A stretch of DNA of 55,697 bases from Planosporangium thailandense (GCF_011947195.1 NZ_JAATVY010000035.1:1-55697), one strand, 5' to 3'. Positions 42,753-50,828 are shown, counted from the first letter of the stretch. The notes: generated from the sequence alone by a model not told the origin. Made by a program: numbers and translations.

Positions 42753-43220
42753 ATGCGCGTTTACCTGGGCTCTGACCATGCCGGCTACGAACTGAAGGTG
42801 CACCTCGCCAGCCACCTCGCCACACAGGGCTACGAGGTGGTCGACGTGGGGCCGGCCTCGTACGACCCCGAAGACGACTACCCGGCCTTCTGCCTGCACA
42901 CGGGTGCGCGGGTCGTCGCCGACGCCGGCTCCCTCGGCATCGTCATCGGCGGCTCCGGCAACGGCGAGCAGATCGCGGCGAACAAGGTTCCCGGCGTACG
43001 CGCTGCGCTGACCTGGAGCCTCGACACGGCCCGCCTCGCGCGTGAGCACAACGACGCCAACATCGCGGCGGTCGGTGCCCGCATGCACACCCTCGACGAG
43101 GCGACCCAGGTCGTCACGGCGTTCCTGACCACCCCGTTCTCGCGCGGTGAGCGGCACGTACGGCGCATCGCCCAGATCGCGGCGTACGAGAAGGACCGCG
43201 AGCTGCCCCCGCTGCCGTAG
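42753..43220 (+). CDS. rpiB: Ribose-5-phosphate isomerase B
   Basis: 155 residues. It interconverts ribose-5-phosphate and ribulose-5-phosphate in the pentose phosphate pathway. Motifs are SDHAGYELKVHL at the start, the glycine loop IGGSGNGEQIAANKVPGVRAAL, and LAREHNDANIAAVGARM. The GSGNGE active-site version without cysteine matches the actinobacterial branch, which uses a glutamate base. A palindromic element follows the stop at once. Confidence 0.95.
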   Translation: MRVYLGSDHAGYELKVHLASHLATQGYEVVDVGPASYDPEDDYPAFCLHTGARVVADAGSLGIVIGGSGNGEQIAANKVPGVRAALTWSLDTARLAREHNDANIAAVGARMHTLDEATQVVTAFLTTPFSRGERHVRRIAQIAAYEKDRELPPLP

Positions 43221-43228
43221 ATCTTCTG

Positions 43229-43276
43229 GATCTTGGACACGTGGCGGTGTCATAGGCCCGCCACGTGTCCAAGATC
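43229..43276. repeat. Dispersed palindromic element, copy 2
   Basis: 19-bp perfect arms (GATCTTGGACACGTGGCGG and complement) with a 10-base loop, 9 bases after the rpiB stop. It is the same family as the element at 20668, in the opposite orientation. It is likely to act as a terminator as well. Confidence 0.85.
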
Positions 43277-43308
43277 GCGGGCGGCGGCGGCCATGCGGGC
43301 GCGGACCG

Positions 43309-43884
43309 TCAGCGGCGCGGACCGCGCGGCGGCAGGTCCTCGCGCGGCACCCAGCCGCGGCGGACGATCACCAGTTCCGCCTCGGCCGCCGCCAGGTCCG
43401 CGTCGCTCGGCCGCGCCGCGTCCCGCGCCCGCATGGCCGCCCCGACGGTCACCTGCGACGACCCGCCGCCGACCAGGCCGCGCAGGCCGCGCTCGCCGTA
43501 CGGGTCGTCGCCCGAGCGTCCGTGCCCGACCGGGTCGTCGCCGGTCCACTCCGGACCGGCGACCGGCTCCGGCCCGTCCGGCCCGTCCGGCTCGTCGTCG
43601 GGGTCCGCCACCGCGGTCGTCATCGCGAACGTCCCACCTCGCTCGGCGAGGTCGTGCGGGGTGGGGGAGCGGGGCGCGACGGCCTCCTGCCCGGTGACCG
43701 TGTCGGCCTGCGCTGGGGCCGCGTCGGCCCCCCGTTCCGTGGCCGCGCCGCCCCCCTGTTCCGTGGCCGTGTCGGCCCCCCGTTCCGTGGCCGCGCCGGT
43801 CTCCGGCCCGGCCGCTGGCCCGGCTGTCGTCTCGGCAGCCGGGGAGGACCGCCGCATCCGGCGGCGTCGCCGCTCCGTACCCAT
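43309..43884 (-). CDS. Hypothetical protein with repeated N-terminal half
   Basis: 191 residues from the ATG at 43884. The N-terminus is a basic patch (MGTERRRRRMRRSS). A low-complexity stretch of repeated ATERGAD/ATEQGG units follows (about 27-60), which comes from tandem repeats in the DNA at 43727-43805. The C-terminal 60 residues are conserved-looking: SQVTVGAAMRARDAARPSDADLAAAEAELVIVRRGWVPREDLPP. No function is known. It lies downstream of the Eis-like gene with a 10-base gap, so they may share a transcript. Confidence 0.65.
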   Translation of the reverse strand: MGTERRRRRMRRSSPAAETTAGPAAGPETGAATERGADTATEQGGGAATERGADAAPAQADTVTGQEAVAPRSPTPHDLAERGGTFAMTTAVADPDDEPDGPDGPEPVAGPEWTGDDPVGHGRSGDDPYGERGLRGLVGGGSSQVTVGAAMRARDAARPSDADLAAAEAELVIVRRGWVPREDLPPRGPRR

Positions 43885-43894
43885 GTGCCAGACC

Positions 43895-45133
43895 CTAGAA
43901 GATGTCGAGCGCCGACGGTTGCCGGCGCCAGCCGAACGCCGCCGCCGCGGCGGTGACGGCACCCGCGCGCAGCTCGCGTACGCGACCCGCCGCGGCCAGC
44001 GTGCCGAGCCCCGTGCCACCCAGGTACAGCGCCCCGAGGTCGGCCACGTCGCACGCCAGGTCGGCGGCGTCGGTCGTGGGGGCGCACACCGCGCCGTCGG
44101 CGTCACCGGTCAGCCGCCACCGGCCGGTGTTCTCGGCGATCAGGTTGTCGGACACCTCGAGCGCCAGGTCGACCGGTGCGGCGTAGCGGCGGGCCGACAG
44201 CGCCGCCGGCACGTCCACCACCCGCACCCACAGTGAGTCCGAGGCCTTCTCGCCCAGCGCGCGGGGTTCGTTGACCAGGTAACGCAGCGGCTCGTCGGCG
44301 GCGGCGAAGCGGTAGGACACCGTACGGGTGAGGTCGACCGCGAACAGGAAGTCCCACAGCGCCCGGTACGCGGCCGGCGTCGCGGCCACCAGTTCGACCA
44401 CCTCGACCTCGCCCTTCGGGCCGGTGTCGGTCCACTCGCCCTTGCGCCGCCACAGCGCGTACCCGTCGACGCCGTCCGGCCCGTCGCACAGCACGGCCCG
44501 GCGCTCCGTGTAGCCGTGCCGGCGCCCTGGCGCGTCGTGCAGCCGCCAGCTCCACCAGCTGTCGTCCCGGCTGGACCACCCGGGACGCTCCGCGCGTACC
44601 CGCTCGTACACCTGCTGGAGCTCTTTGCGGACCTGCTCTGGCGTGGCGTCGCGCAGCCGGCCGACCGGCGCGCCGTCGGGGCCGGCCAGCCGGATCTCGC
44701 GCCGGTCGGCCGTGAACGAGTGGCACAGCGCGGCGAGCCCGTACCCGAACCGCTGGTAGATGCGGCCCTCGCTGGCCCACAGCAGCGCGATCGGCTCGCC
44801 GCGCTCGCGGACCTCGCGGAGCTGGTGCACCATGAGGCGGGTCAGCAGGCCGCGGCGACGGTGCGTGGGTCGTACGCCGACGCCCGTGACGTGCGCCGCC
44901 GGCACGGTCGCGCCAGGCACTGTCACGTCCCGGGTGTACGCGCCCGCGTGGGCGACGGTCCCGTCCTCGTCGTGGTCGACGACGTGCGCGCGGGTCGGCT
45001 CGAAAACCAGCCGTTCCTTCTCGATCTGCTCCGCGGTGAGCTCTTCGCCGAAGGCCGCCCCGACGACGTCGGTCATATGTGGAAGATCGTCGATAGTCTT
45101 GAGGGTGTGCAGGCGGTAAACATCCGTGGTCAC
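43895..45133 (-). CDS. eis: Eis-like GNAT acetyltransferase
   Basis: 412 residues, the size of mycobacterial Eis. It has two GNAT domains and an SCP2-like C-terminal domain. The acetyl-CoA loop is VGVRPTHRRRGLLTRLM near 87. IYQRFGYGLAALCHSFTADR follows, and the protein ends in the free carboxylate DIF, which in Eis acts at the active site of the hexamer. Eis acetylates aminoglycosides at many amines and, in mycobacteria, a host phosphatase. In a soil organism an antibiotic or polyamine substrate is more likely. It is divergent from the kinase gene. Confidence 0.85.
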   Translation of the reverse strand: MTTDVYRLHTLKTIDDLPHMTDVVGAAFGEELTAEQIEKERLVFEPTRAHVVDHDEDGTVAHAGAYTRDVTVPGATVPAAHVTGVGVRPTHRRRGLLTRLMVHQLREVRERGEPIALLWASEGRIYQRFGYGLAALCHSFTADRREIRLAGPDGAPVGRLRDATPEQVRKELQQVYERVRAERPGWSSRDDSWWSWRLHDAPGRRHGYTERRAVLCDGPDGVDGYALWRRKGEWTDTGPKGEVEVVELVAATPAAYRALWDFLFAVDLTRTVSYRFAAADEPLRYLVNEPRALGEKASDSLWVRVVDVPAALSARRYAAPVDLALEVSDNLIAENTGRWRLTGDADGAVCAPTTDAADLACDVADLGALYLGGTGLGTLAAAGRVRELRAGAVTAAAAAFGWRRQPSALDIF

Positions 45134-45217
45134 CGCATCTGTCTACCCTGCGTGGCGGTTGACGGCGAGGAATTTGTCCGACGGTTACCCTGAGATTCGC
45201 CTTGAGGGGGAGGTTGG

Positions 45218-47131
45218 ATGACTGTGAACGGTTCGGGGCTGCTGGACCTGGTCTGTGGCCCGGCCGGTCCACTGCCGGAGACCTACCAGCGCTACCGCCT
45301 CGTCGCGCACCTCGGCTCCGGGGGGCAGGCCGACGTGTACCGCGCGGTGCGGCTGTGCGGGGGAGTGTCGTCGGCGCCGTTGACGGTCAAGGTCTTCCGG
45401 GTCGACCCGCGCCGACCGGTCGTGGACGAACTGCGTTCGTGGGACAAGGGCGACGCGGTGCTGATGGATCTGAACAACCGGGGTGTACAGGCGATCTGCC
45501 GCCGCGCGGACGGCTTCTACGGCCCGCCGCCGCACCGCCCGGGGGAGCCGCCCGACGTCGGCGACGCCGTGCCCTATCAGGTCTACGACTACCTGCACGG
45601 GGTCAATCTGCGCGAGTACGTGTGCGACCGGGCGGGGCTCGCCCCGGGGGCGCGCCGGCTCAACGCGGTCGACGCGCTCGCCACGCTCGCGGGCGTGCTG
45701 CGCGCGCTGCACCACCCGACGGAGCCCGGGGCCACCCCGGTGCTGCACATGGACGTCAAACCGTCCAACGTGATGGTGCTGGCGACCGGAGAGGTGAAGC
45801 TGATCGACTTCACCGGCGCGCGGTACTGGCGACCCGAGGAGATCACCCAGATCGCGTACACGCCGGAGTCCGGTGGTCCGGAGGCGTTCGGCGGCGCCTC
45901 GCAGGTCGGGCCCGCCTACGACGTGCACGGCTTCGGAGCGGTCGCCTACTTCCTGGTGACCGGCGACTACCCCAGGGAGTCGGGCCAGCAGCGCGCGGCC
46001 GGCGAGGAATCGCCGCCGGCCTGGTCAGTGCTGCGCCGCCACCCGGCGCTCGAGCGGCGCCCCGCCCTGCGCGACCACCTGCACGAGATCCTCGCCGACC
46101 GGCCCGGCGACCGGCCGTCGACCCACGAGCTGCCGGCATGGGTCGAACGCCTCACCGAGCTGGTCCACCAGGCCGGCATCCCGGACGCCGGGGTGGACTG
46201 GGGCGAGCCGGAGACGGCGCGGGTCGTCGGCCGGGCCAGGCCGAGGCCGCCGGTCGCGGGCACCGAGACCGAGGCCTTCCAGCGGATCGAGAAGCTGGAG
46301 CGTGAGCTGGTCGAGCTGCGCGCCGCCCTCGGTACGCCCGACGAGCTCCGTGCCCGAGACGAGATCCGCGGGCGGGCCACGGCTGCGGCGAACGGCTTCA
46401 CGCCCGGTCCGGGCGCCACCCGGTTGGCGTCTGACGGCAGGGCGGGTGCCACCCGGTTGGCCCCTGACGGCAGGTCGGGCGCGCTGGAGGGCCCGACCGG
46501 CGAGCAGCGGCGGGTAGCGCCGGACCGGCCGGTGTCGGCGGCGCCGGTTTCGCCCGCGGGCGCCGCGCCCACAGCCGTGTCGCCCGCGGCCATGGCAATG
46601 TCACCGGGGTCCGCTGCCGGGTCGCCCGGGTCCGCTGCCGGGTCGCCGGCCGGGCCGGGTGGTGCGGCCGCGGCATCGCCGGCTTCCGCGCACATCCAGG
46701 GTCGGGCCGCCGTCCCACCGCCGAAGCGCGTCGACCCGTCGCAGTCGGTCCTCGCGCCCGCGCAGGAGGCCGCACCGTGGCCGCAGCGGCCCCGGGAGGA
46801 GCCCGGGACGTGGAAACGCGGCTGGGAGCTGTCCGGCATCGGGGCGTTCTTCGCGTTCATCTGCTGGGGGATCTGGGCGGCGAGTGCGCGTGGGCGGCTG
46901 GCGGGTCCGCTGATGGCGTTCGGCCTCGTACTGCTGGTCGCCGCCGGTGTGTTCGCGGTGGTCCGGTTGCTGGGCCGGGTCGTGCTGGTCAACCGGCTGG
47001 GCCGGGTGCGGCGTGGAGCCCGGGGCGCCCACACGATCACCGGGGCGTTCCTGATCGTGGCCGGTATCGCGTACCTGCAGCAGACGCCGTGGGTGATGCA
47101 GGTGTACCGATGGGTGACCGGCACGTCCTGA
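45218..47131 (+). CDS. Membrane-anchored Ser/Thr protein kinase
   Basis: 637 residues. The kinase domain (about 25-310) has the Gly-rich loop LGSGGQADVYRA, the ATP lysine in TVKVF, the catalytic loop HMDVKPSN, and IDFTGAR in place of the usual DFG. A short coiled coil follows (AFQRIEKLERELVELRAAL, about 355). A Gly/Pro/Ala linker holds two repeat tracts: GATRLASDGRA / GATRLAPDGRS and GSAAGSPGSAAGSP. Two or three membrane helices end the protein. The substrates are unknown. Confidence 0.87.
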   Translation: MTVNGSGLLDLVCGPAGPLPETYQRYRLVAHLGSGGQADVYRAVRLCGGVSSAPLTVKVFRVDPRRPVVDELRSWDKGDAVLMDLNNRGVQAICRRADGFYGPPPHRPGEPPDVGDAVPYQVYDYLHGVNLREYVCDRAGLAPGARRLNAVDALATLAGVLRALHHPTEPGATPVLHMDVKPSNVMVLATGEVKLIDFTGARYWRPEEITQIAYTPESGGPEAFGGASQVGPAYDVHGFGAVAYFLVTGDYPRESGQQRAAGEESPPAWSVLRRHPALERRPALRDHLHEILADRPGDRPSTHELPAWVERLTELVHQAGIPDAGVDWGEPETARVVGRARPRPPVAGTETEAFQRIEKLERELVELRAALGTPDELRARDEIRGRATAAANGFTPGPGATRLASDGRAGATRLAPDGRSGALEGPTGEQRRVAPDRPVSAAPVSPAGAAPTAVSPAAMAMSPGSAAGSPGSAAGSPAGPGGAAAASPASAHIQGRAAVPPPKRVDPSQSVLAPAQEAAPWPQRPREEPGTWKRGWELSGIGAFFAFICWGIWAASARGRLAGPLMAFGLVLLVAAGVFAVVRLLGRVVLVNRLGRVRRGARGAHTITGAFLIVAGIAYLQQTPWVMQVYRWVTGTS

Positions 47132-47147
47132 CCAGGGAGACGATCAA

Positions 47148-47181
47148 GGCCCAGGCGGCGATCACACCGACTGCCTGGGCC
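47148..47181. terminator. Terminator, left copy of the tRNA-Gly terminator
   Basis: GGCCCAGG pairs with CCTGGGCC around an 18-base loop that itself partly pairs. It closely resembles the hairpin at 49018 and can end both the kinase gene and the XRE gene. Confidence 0.8.
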
Positions 47182-47189
47182 TTCGTTCG

Positions 47190-47217
47190 TGGAGCGGGCG
47201 ACGGGAATCGAACCCGC
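47190..47217 (-). repeat. 28-nt copy of the tRNA-Gly 3' end (att-like remnant)
   Basis: The bases are identical to 49062-49089, which form the T arm, acceptor 3' strand and CCA of tRNA-Gly. The match stops sharply at 47217, where the XRE stop codon begins. The rest of the tRNA is missing, so this is not a working gene. Confidence 0.9.
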
Positions 47218-48056
47218 TATCCGACGAGTGTCTGGGTGCCGAGTACGGTGAGCAGGGCGAGGCGGTCGGCGTCCGCGGTGCCGGGCTCGGCCGTGTAGAT
47301 CATGATGTGCAGGTCGCTGCCCTCCACCGTGAGCACGTCGCAGTCCAGCGTCAGAGGGCCCACGTGCGGATGATCGATGGTCTTACGCGCGGCCTCGTGG
47401 CGGCCGACGGCGCTGGAATCCCACAGCTCGGCGAACCGGTCGCTGTTCGCCCGCAGTTCCGCGACCAGCCGCCGTAGCCGCTGGTCGGCCGGGTAGCGGC
47501 CGGCGGCCGCGCGCAGGTCGGCAACCAGCACCGTCTCGAACGCGCGCAGGGACTCCGGGGTGTGCCGGGCCCGGGTGCCCGGGCCGAGAAAATGTCGCCA
47601 CACCGCGTTGCGCTCGTTCCCACGCCACCCGGACGGGTCGCCCATCAACGCCGCGTACGGCGGGTTGGCCAGTAGCAGCGTCCACGACGCGTCGTACACC
47701 CCGACCGGTGTCCCGGTCAGCCTGTCCAGCAGCCGCTGGACGCTCGGGGTGACGTGCGCGGGTACCGTTTCCGGGCCGGGCGGCACCAACCCGGCCAGCC
47801 GGAACAGGTGGGCGCGCTCGGTCCCCGCCAGCCGCAGCGCCCTGGCCAGGGCTTCGACCACCTGTGCCGACGGATTGGACGCGCGGCCCTGTTCCAGGCG
47901 GGTGATGTAGTCAACGGAGATCCCGGCCAGCAGAGCCAGCTCCTCACGGCGCAGTCCGGCCGCCCGTCGGTGCCCGCCGGCGGGCAGCCCGACGGTCTCG
48001 GGTGACACCCGGTCGCGCCAGCGGCGCACCGCCGTTCCGAACTCCGTCGCCGTCAC
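47217..48056 (-). CDS. XRE-family regulator with MmyB-like ligand domain
   Basis: 279 residues. The N-terminal helix-turn-helix is LRREELALLAGISVDYITRLEQGRASNPSAQVVEALARAL (about 33-72). The C-terminal MmyB-like domain includes YDASWTLLLANPPYAALMGDPSG and NAVWRHFL, followed by EAARKTIDHPHVGPLTLDCDVL. Such proteins often repress a neighbouring redox enzyme gene and bind a fatty acid or similar ligand. GTG at 48056. The TAG stop (47217-47219) overlaps the last base of the tRNA-Gly remnant, so the gene ends exactly at the repeat. It is divergent from the SDR gene, its probable target. Confidence 0.9.
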   Translation of the reverse strand: MTATEFGTAVRRWRDRVSPETVGLPAGGHRRAAGLRREELALLAGISVDYITRLEQGRASNPSAQVVEALARALRLAGTERAHLFRLAGLVPPGPETVPAHVTPSVQRLLDRLTGTPVGVYDASWTLLLANPPYAALMGDPSGWRGNERNAVWRHFLGPGTRARHTPESLRAFETVLVADLRAAAGRYPADQRLRRLVAELRANSDRFAELWDSSAVGRHEAARKTIDHPHVGPLTLDCDVLTVEGSDLHIMIYTAEPGTADADRLALLTVLGTQTLVG

Positions 48057-48060
48057 GCCA

Positions 48061-48102
48061 CCAGTGTGTACCGCTCACTGGCGGTTTTGCCTGGTACCGG
48101 CA
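48061..48102. promoter_or_regulatory. Operator-like palindromes between XRE and SDR genes
   Basis: CCAGTG-N9-CACTGG (48061-48081) and TGCC-N7-GGCA around GGTACC (48088-48102) lie in the divergent region. Both are placed for control of both genes by the XRE protein. Confidence 0.5.
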
Positions 48103-48158
48103 GTCCCATGAAGACGGGACGACTGGCTGACCTCACCGCCCGACCGGAGCCTGGAGGC

Positions 48159-48866
48159 ATGACAACAACACTGATCACCGGAGCGAACAAGGGGCTCGGG
48201 TTCGAGACCGCCCGTCGCCTCATCGCAGCCGGCCACACCGTCTACGTCGGCAGCCGAGACGCCGAACGCGGGCGCCGAGCCGCTGAGCAACTCGGCGCGC
48301 GGGCCGTCCAGCTCGACGTCACCGACGACGCGTCCGTGGAGGCCGCGGCGAAGGCCATCGAGGCTGATGGCGGACTGGACGTACTGATCAACAACGCGGG
48401 CATCGAGGGAAGGGGTGCCGGCAACATCGTGATCGGCGCCGCGGACGTGACCGCCGACATGATGCGGGAGACGTTCGAGACGAACGTCTTCGGCACGGTG
48501 CGTGTCACCCACGCGTTCCTGCCGCTGCTGCAGCGTTCGGCCGCCCCGGTCATCGTCAACCTCAGCAGCGGCCTGGCCTCGCTGGCCCGGGTCACCGACC
48601 CGGGCACCCCGACGTACGCGTACCCGGGGGTCGCCTACCCGGCGTCGAAGGTCGCGGTCAACATGATCACCGTGCAGTACGCGAAGGCGTTCCCGAACAT
48701 GCGGATCAATGCGGTCGAGCCCGGCTTCACCAGGACCGACCTTAACGGGAACACCGGCACTCAGGCTGTCGAGCAGGGCGCCGAGATCATCGTCCGTATG
48801 GCGCAGGTGGGCCCCGAGGGCCCCACCGGAGGCTACTTCGACGCCGAAGGCACCCTGCCCTGGTAG
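48159..48866 (+). CDS. Short-chain dehydrogenase/reductase
   Basis: 235 residues from the ATG at 48159, where GGAG lies 9 bases upstream. It starts MTTTLITGANKGLGFETARRL. The NADP motif is TGANKGLG, and R in VGSRDAERG supports NADP. NNAG is near 78, and the catalytic Tyr-Lys is in AYPASKVAVN near 156. An in-frame ATG at 48066 would add 31 residues and cover the operator region, so I prefer the shorter form. The substrate is unknown. The pairing with a divergent MmyB-type regulator is a common arrangement. Confidence 0.88.
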   Translation: MTTTLITGANKGLGFETARRLIAAGHTVYVGSRDAERGRRAAEQLGARAVQLDVTDDASVEAAAKAIEADGGLDVLINNAGIEGRGAGNIVIGAADVTADMMRETFETNVFGTVRVTHAFLPLLQRSAAPVIVNLSSGLASLARVTDPGTPTYAYPGVAYPASKVAVNMITVQYAKAFPNMRINAVEPGFTRTDLNGNTGTQAVEQGAEIIVRMAQVGPEGPTGGYFDAEGTLPW

Positions 48867-49017
48867 GAGCAGGTGCAACCAGGCTGCGAAGCTCTGCGGA
48901 CACCGCCAGTGACCGCGAGATCGCCGCCAGGGTGGACCGCCGGATCACCGGTACTGACACGGGTGGACCAATGGCACGCGGCTGGCACGCAAGGCCAAGG
49001 ATCTTGGAAATGACGAA

Positions 49018-49053
49018 GGCCCAGGATCGGCGATCACGCCGACTGCCTGGGCC
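49018..49053 (-). terminator. Terminator of tRNA-Gly
   Basis: GGCCCAGG pairs with CCTGGGCC, with an inner CGGCG/CGCCG stem. It lies just downstream of the tRNA on the minus strand and between the SDR stop and the tRNA. Apart from this, 48867-49061 holds no gene that I can support. Confidence 0.8.
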
Positions 49054-49061
49054 CTCGTCGC

Positions 49062-49135
49062 TGGAGCGGGCGACGGGAATCGAACCCGCACCGTCAGTTT
49101 GGAAGACTGAAGCTCTGCCATTGAGCTACGCCCGC
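49062..49135 (-). tRNA. tRNA-Gly (anticodon TCC)
   Basis: The acceptor GCGGGCG/CGCCCGC is perfect with discriminator T, and CCA is encoded. The anticodon stem TCAGT/ACTGA closes the loop CTTCCAA, giving TCC. The T arm is GCGGG TTCGATT CCCGT. Its last 28 bases are repeated at 47190. Confidence 0.95.
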
Positions 49136-49263
49136 GCGGCCGCGTGGGATGCGGCGCGGCATCTAGGGTACCCAATAGTCCGGTCGCCGTGCGCGGGGGT
49201 TGCGTTCCGTGGGTGGCCGGCGCGACGGGAGGTGACGGGAACGCATACACTTCACGTCGCCAC

Positions 49264-49337
49264 CGGGGTGTGGCGCAGCTTGGTAGCGCACTCGCTTTGG
49301 GAGCGAGGGGCCGTGGGTTCAAATCCCGCCACCCCGA
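49264..49337 (+). tRNA. tRNA-Pro (anticodon TGG)
   Basis: The acceptor CGGGGTG/CACCCCG is perfect with discriminator A. The anticodon stem CTCGC/GCGAG closes the loop TTTGGGA, giving TGG. The T arm has GTGGG TTCAAAT CCCGC. CCA is not encoded. Confidence 0.95.
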
Positions 49338-49457
49338 CCGAGACCGCCGACGGCCGTACGTCGGCGGGTGCAGCCCGTCCGCGAAGGCGTCGGGTGGGCT
49401 CGCCTAGACTTTTCCCGGCCGACGCGGCCGCCAGTCCGTCCATCATGAGGAGTACCT

Positions 49458-50828
49458 GTGAAGAGCACCGTCGAGACTCTCAGCCCGACCCGCGTGCGGC
49501 TGGCCATCGAGGTGCCGTTCGCCGAGCTCGAACCCAGCCTCAAGAAGGCCTACCGCGAGATCGGCGCGCAGGTCACGATCCCCGGCTTCCGGCGCGGCAA
49601 GGTGCCCGCCGCCGTGATCGACCAGCGGGTGGGCCGGGGCGCCGTGCTCAACGAGGCTGTGCAGGAGGCCATTCCGGCGCAGTTCCTCGCCGCGGTCCGT
49701 GAGCACGAGGTAAAGACCCTGGGCCGTCCCGAGGTGGAGATCACCGAGTTCGCCGACGGCGCCCCGCTGAAGTTCACCGCCGAGATCGACGTCCGCCCCG
49801 AGATCACGCTGCCGAACCTCGAGGAGGTCGAGGTCACCGTCGACGAGGTCCAGATCGGTGACCAGGAGATCGACGAGCAGCTCGCCGCGCTGCGGGACCG
49901 GTTCTCGACGCTGAAGACCGTCGAGCGGGCCGCCGCCAACGGCGACTACGTCCAGCTCGACCTGGCCGCGACCGTGGACGGCGAGGAGGTGCCGGGCGGC
50001 ACCGCGACCAACGTCTCGCACGAGGTGGGCAGCGGTCAGCTGCTGCCGGGCCTCGACGAGGTCCTCGTCGGCATGTCCGCCGACGACTCGACCACCTTCA
50101 CCACCCAGCTCGTCGGCGGCGAGTACGCCGGCCGCGACGCCGAGGTGGCGGTCACGGTCCGGACCGTCAAGGAGAAGCAGCTGCCGGAGCTCGACGACGA
50201 CTTCGCCCAGCTGGCGAGCGAGTTCGACACGCTCGACGAGCTGCGCGCGGACCTGCGTACCCGGCTTGAGCGCGTCAAGCGCGTCGAGCAGCTCTACGAC
50301 GCCCGGGACAAGGCGCTGAAGGCGCTGGTCGAGGCCGCCGACGTGCCGGCGCCGGAGGGCATCGTGCGCGAGGAGGTCGAGCAGCGCAAGGAAGCGATGA
50401 ACGACCAGCTCCAGCGCATCGGCGCGTCGATGGACGACTACCTCCAGTCCGAGGGCAAGTCGCAGGAGGAGATCGACACGGAGCTGTCCGAGGCGGCCGT
50501 CGAGGGCGTCCGCATCCAGCTCGTGCTCGACACCCTTGCTGACGCCGAGGACATCCAGGTCTCCGACGACGAGTTCGGCCACGAGATCGTCCACCGGGCC
50601 CAGCGGGCCGGCGTCTCGCCCCAGCAGTACTACGACCAGCTCATCCGGTCGGGCCTGGCCGCCGCGGTCTTCGGTGACGTACGGCGGGGCAAGGCGCTCG
50701 CCATGGTCATGGAGCGGGTCAAGATCCGCGACGCTGCGGGCAACGAGCTGTCGCTCGATGACCTCCGGGGTGCGGACGGTGCGGGCGAGGAGCACGACCA
50801 CGATCACGACCACGACCACGAGGACTGA
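49458..50828 (+). CDS. tig: Trigger factor chaperone
   Basis: 456 residues from the GTG at 49458, with AGGAG upstream. Trigger factor meets nascent chains at the ribosome exit and has prolyl isomerase activity. The ribosome-binding signature GFRRGKVPAAVI is near residue 44. The isomerase domain covers about 150-240 (ANGDYVQLDLAATVDGEE, then LLPGLDEVLVGMSADDS). A helical C-terminal domain follows. The protein ends in a His/Asp tail, EEHDHDHDHDHED, a likely metal-binding stretch. It is followed by its own terminator and then clpP1, the usual order. Confidence 0.95.
   Translation: MKSTVETLSPTRVRLAIEVPFAELEPSLKKAYREIGAQVTIPGFRRGKVPAAVIDQRVGRGAVLNEAVQEAIPAQFLAAVREHEVKTLGRPEVEITEFADGAPLKFTAEIDVRPEITLPNLEEVEVTVDEVQIGDQEIDEQLAALRDRFSTLKTVERAAANGDYVQLDLAATVDGEEVPGGTATNVSHEVGSGQLLPGLDEVLVGMSADDSTTFTTQLVGGEYAGRDAEVAVTVRTVKEKQLPELDDDFAQLASEFDTLDELRADLRTRLERVKRVEQLYDARDKALKALVEAADVPAPEGIVREEVEQRKEAMNDQLQRIGASMDDYLQSEGKSQEEIDTELSEAAVEGVRIQLVLDTLADAEDIQVSDDEFGHEIVHRAQRAGVSPQQYYDQLIRSGLAAAVFGDVRRGKALAMVMERVKIRDAAGNELSLDDLRGADGAGEEHDHDHDHDHED

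Larger units (their letters stand above)
47190..49089. mobile_element. Possible remnant integrated cassette at tRNA-Gly
   Basis: The 1.87 kb between two copies of the tRNA-Gly 3' end holds only an XRE regulator and an SDR. Similar hairpins lie beyond the identical core on the same side of both copies. No integrase is visible. Such repeats are the usual scar of tRNA-targeted integration. A duplication of unknown cause is the alternative. Confidence 0.45.

Noticed and set aside
47190-47217. A second tRNA-Gly gene
   Set aside because: Only the T arm and acceptor 3' strand are present; no anticodon or D arm follows.
46777-47298. Frame running through the terminator and tRNA remnant
   Set aside because: It is a read-through of the kinase gene in another frame; the GDGNRTR segment is just the tRNA 3' end translated.
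48867-49015. Remnant of an integrase 3' end beside tRNA-Gly
   Set aside because: One frame reads TNGTRLARKAKDLG, which has the basic character of integrase tails, but no catalytic residue or longer match is visible, so it is too weak to list.
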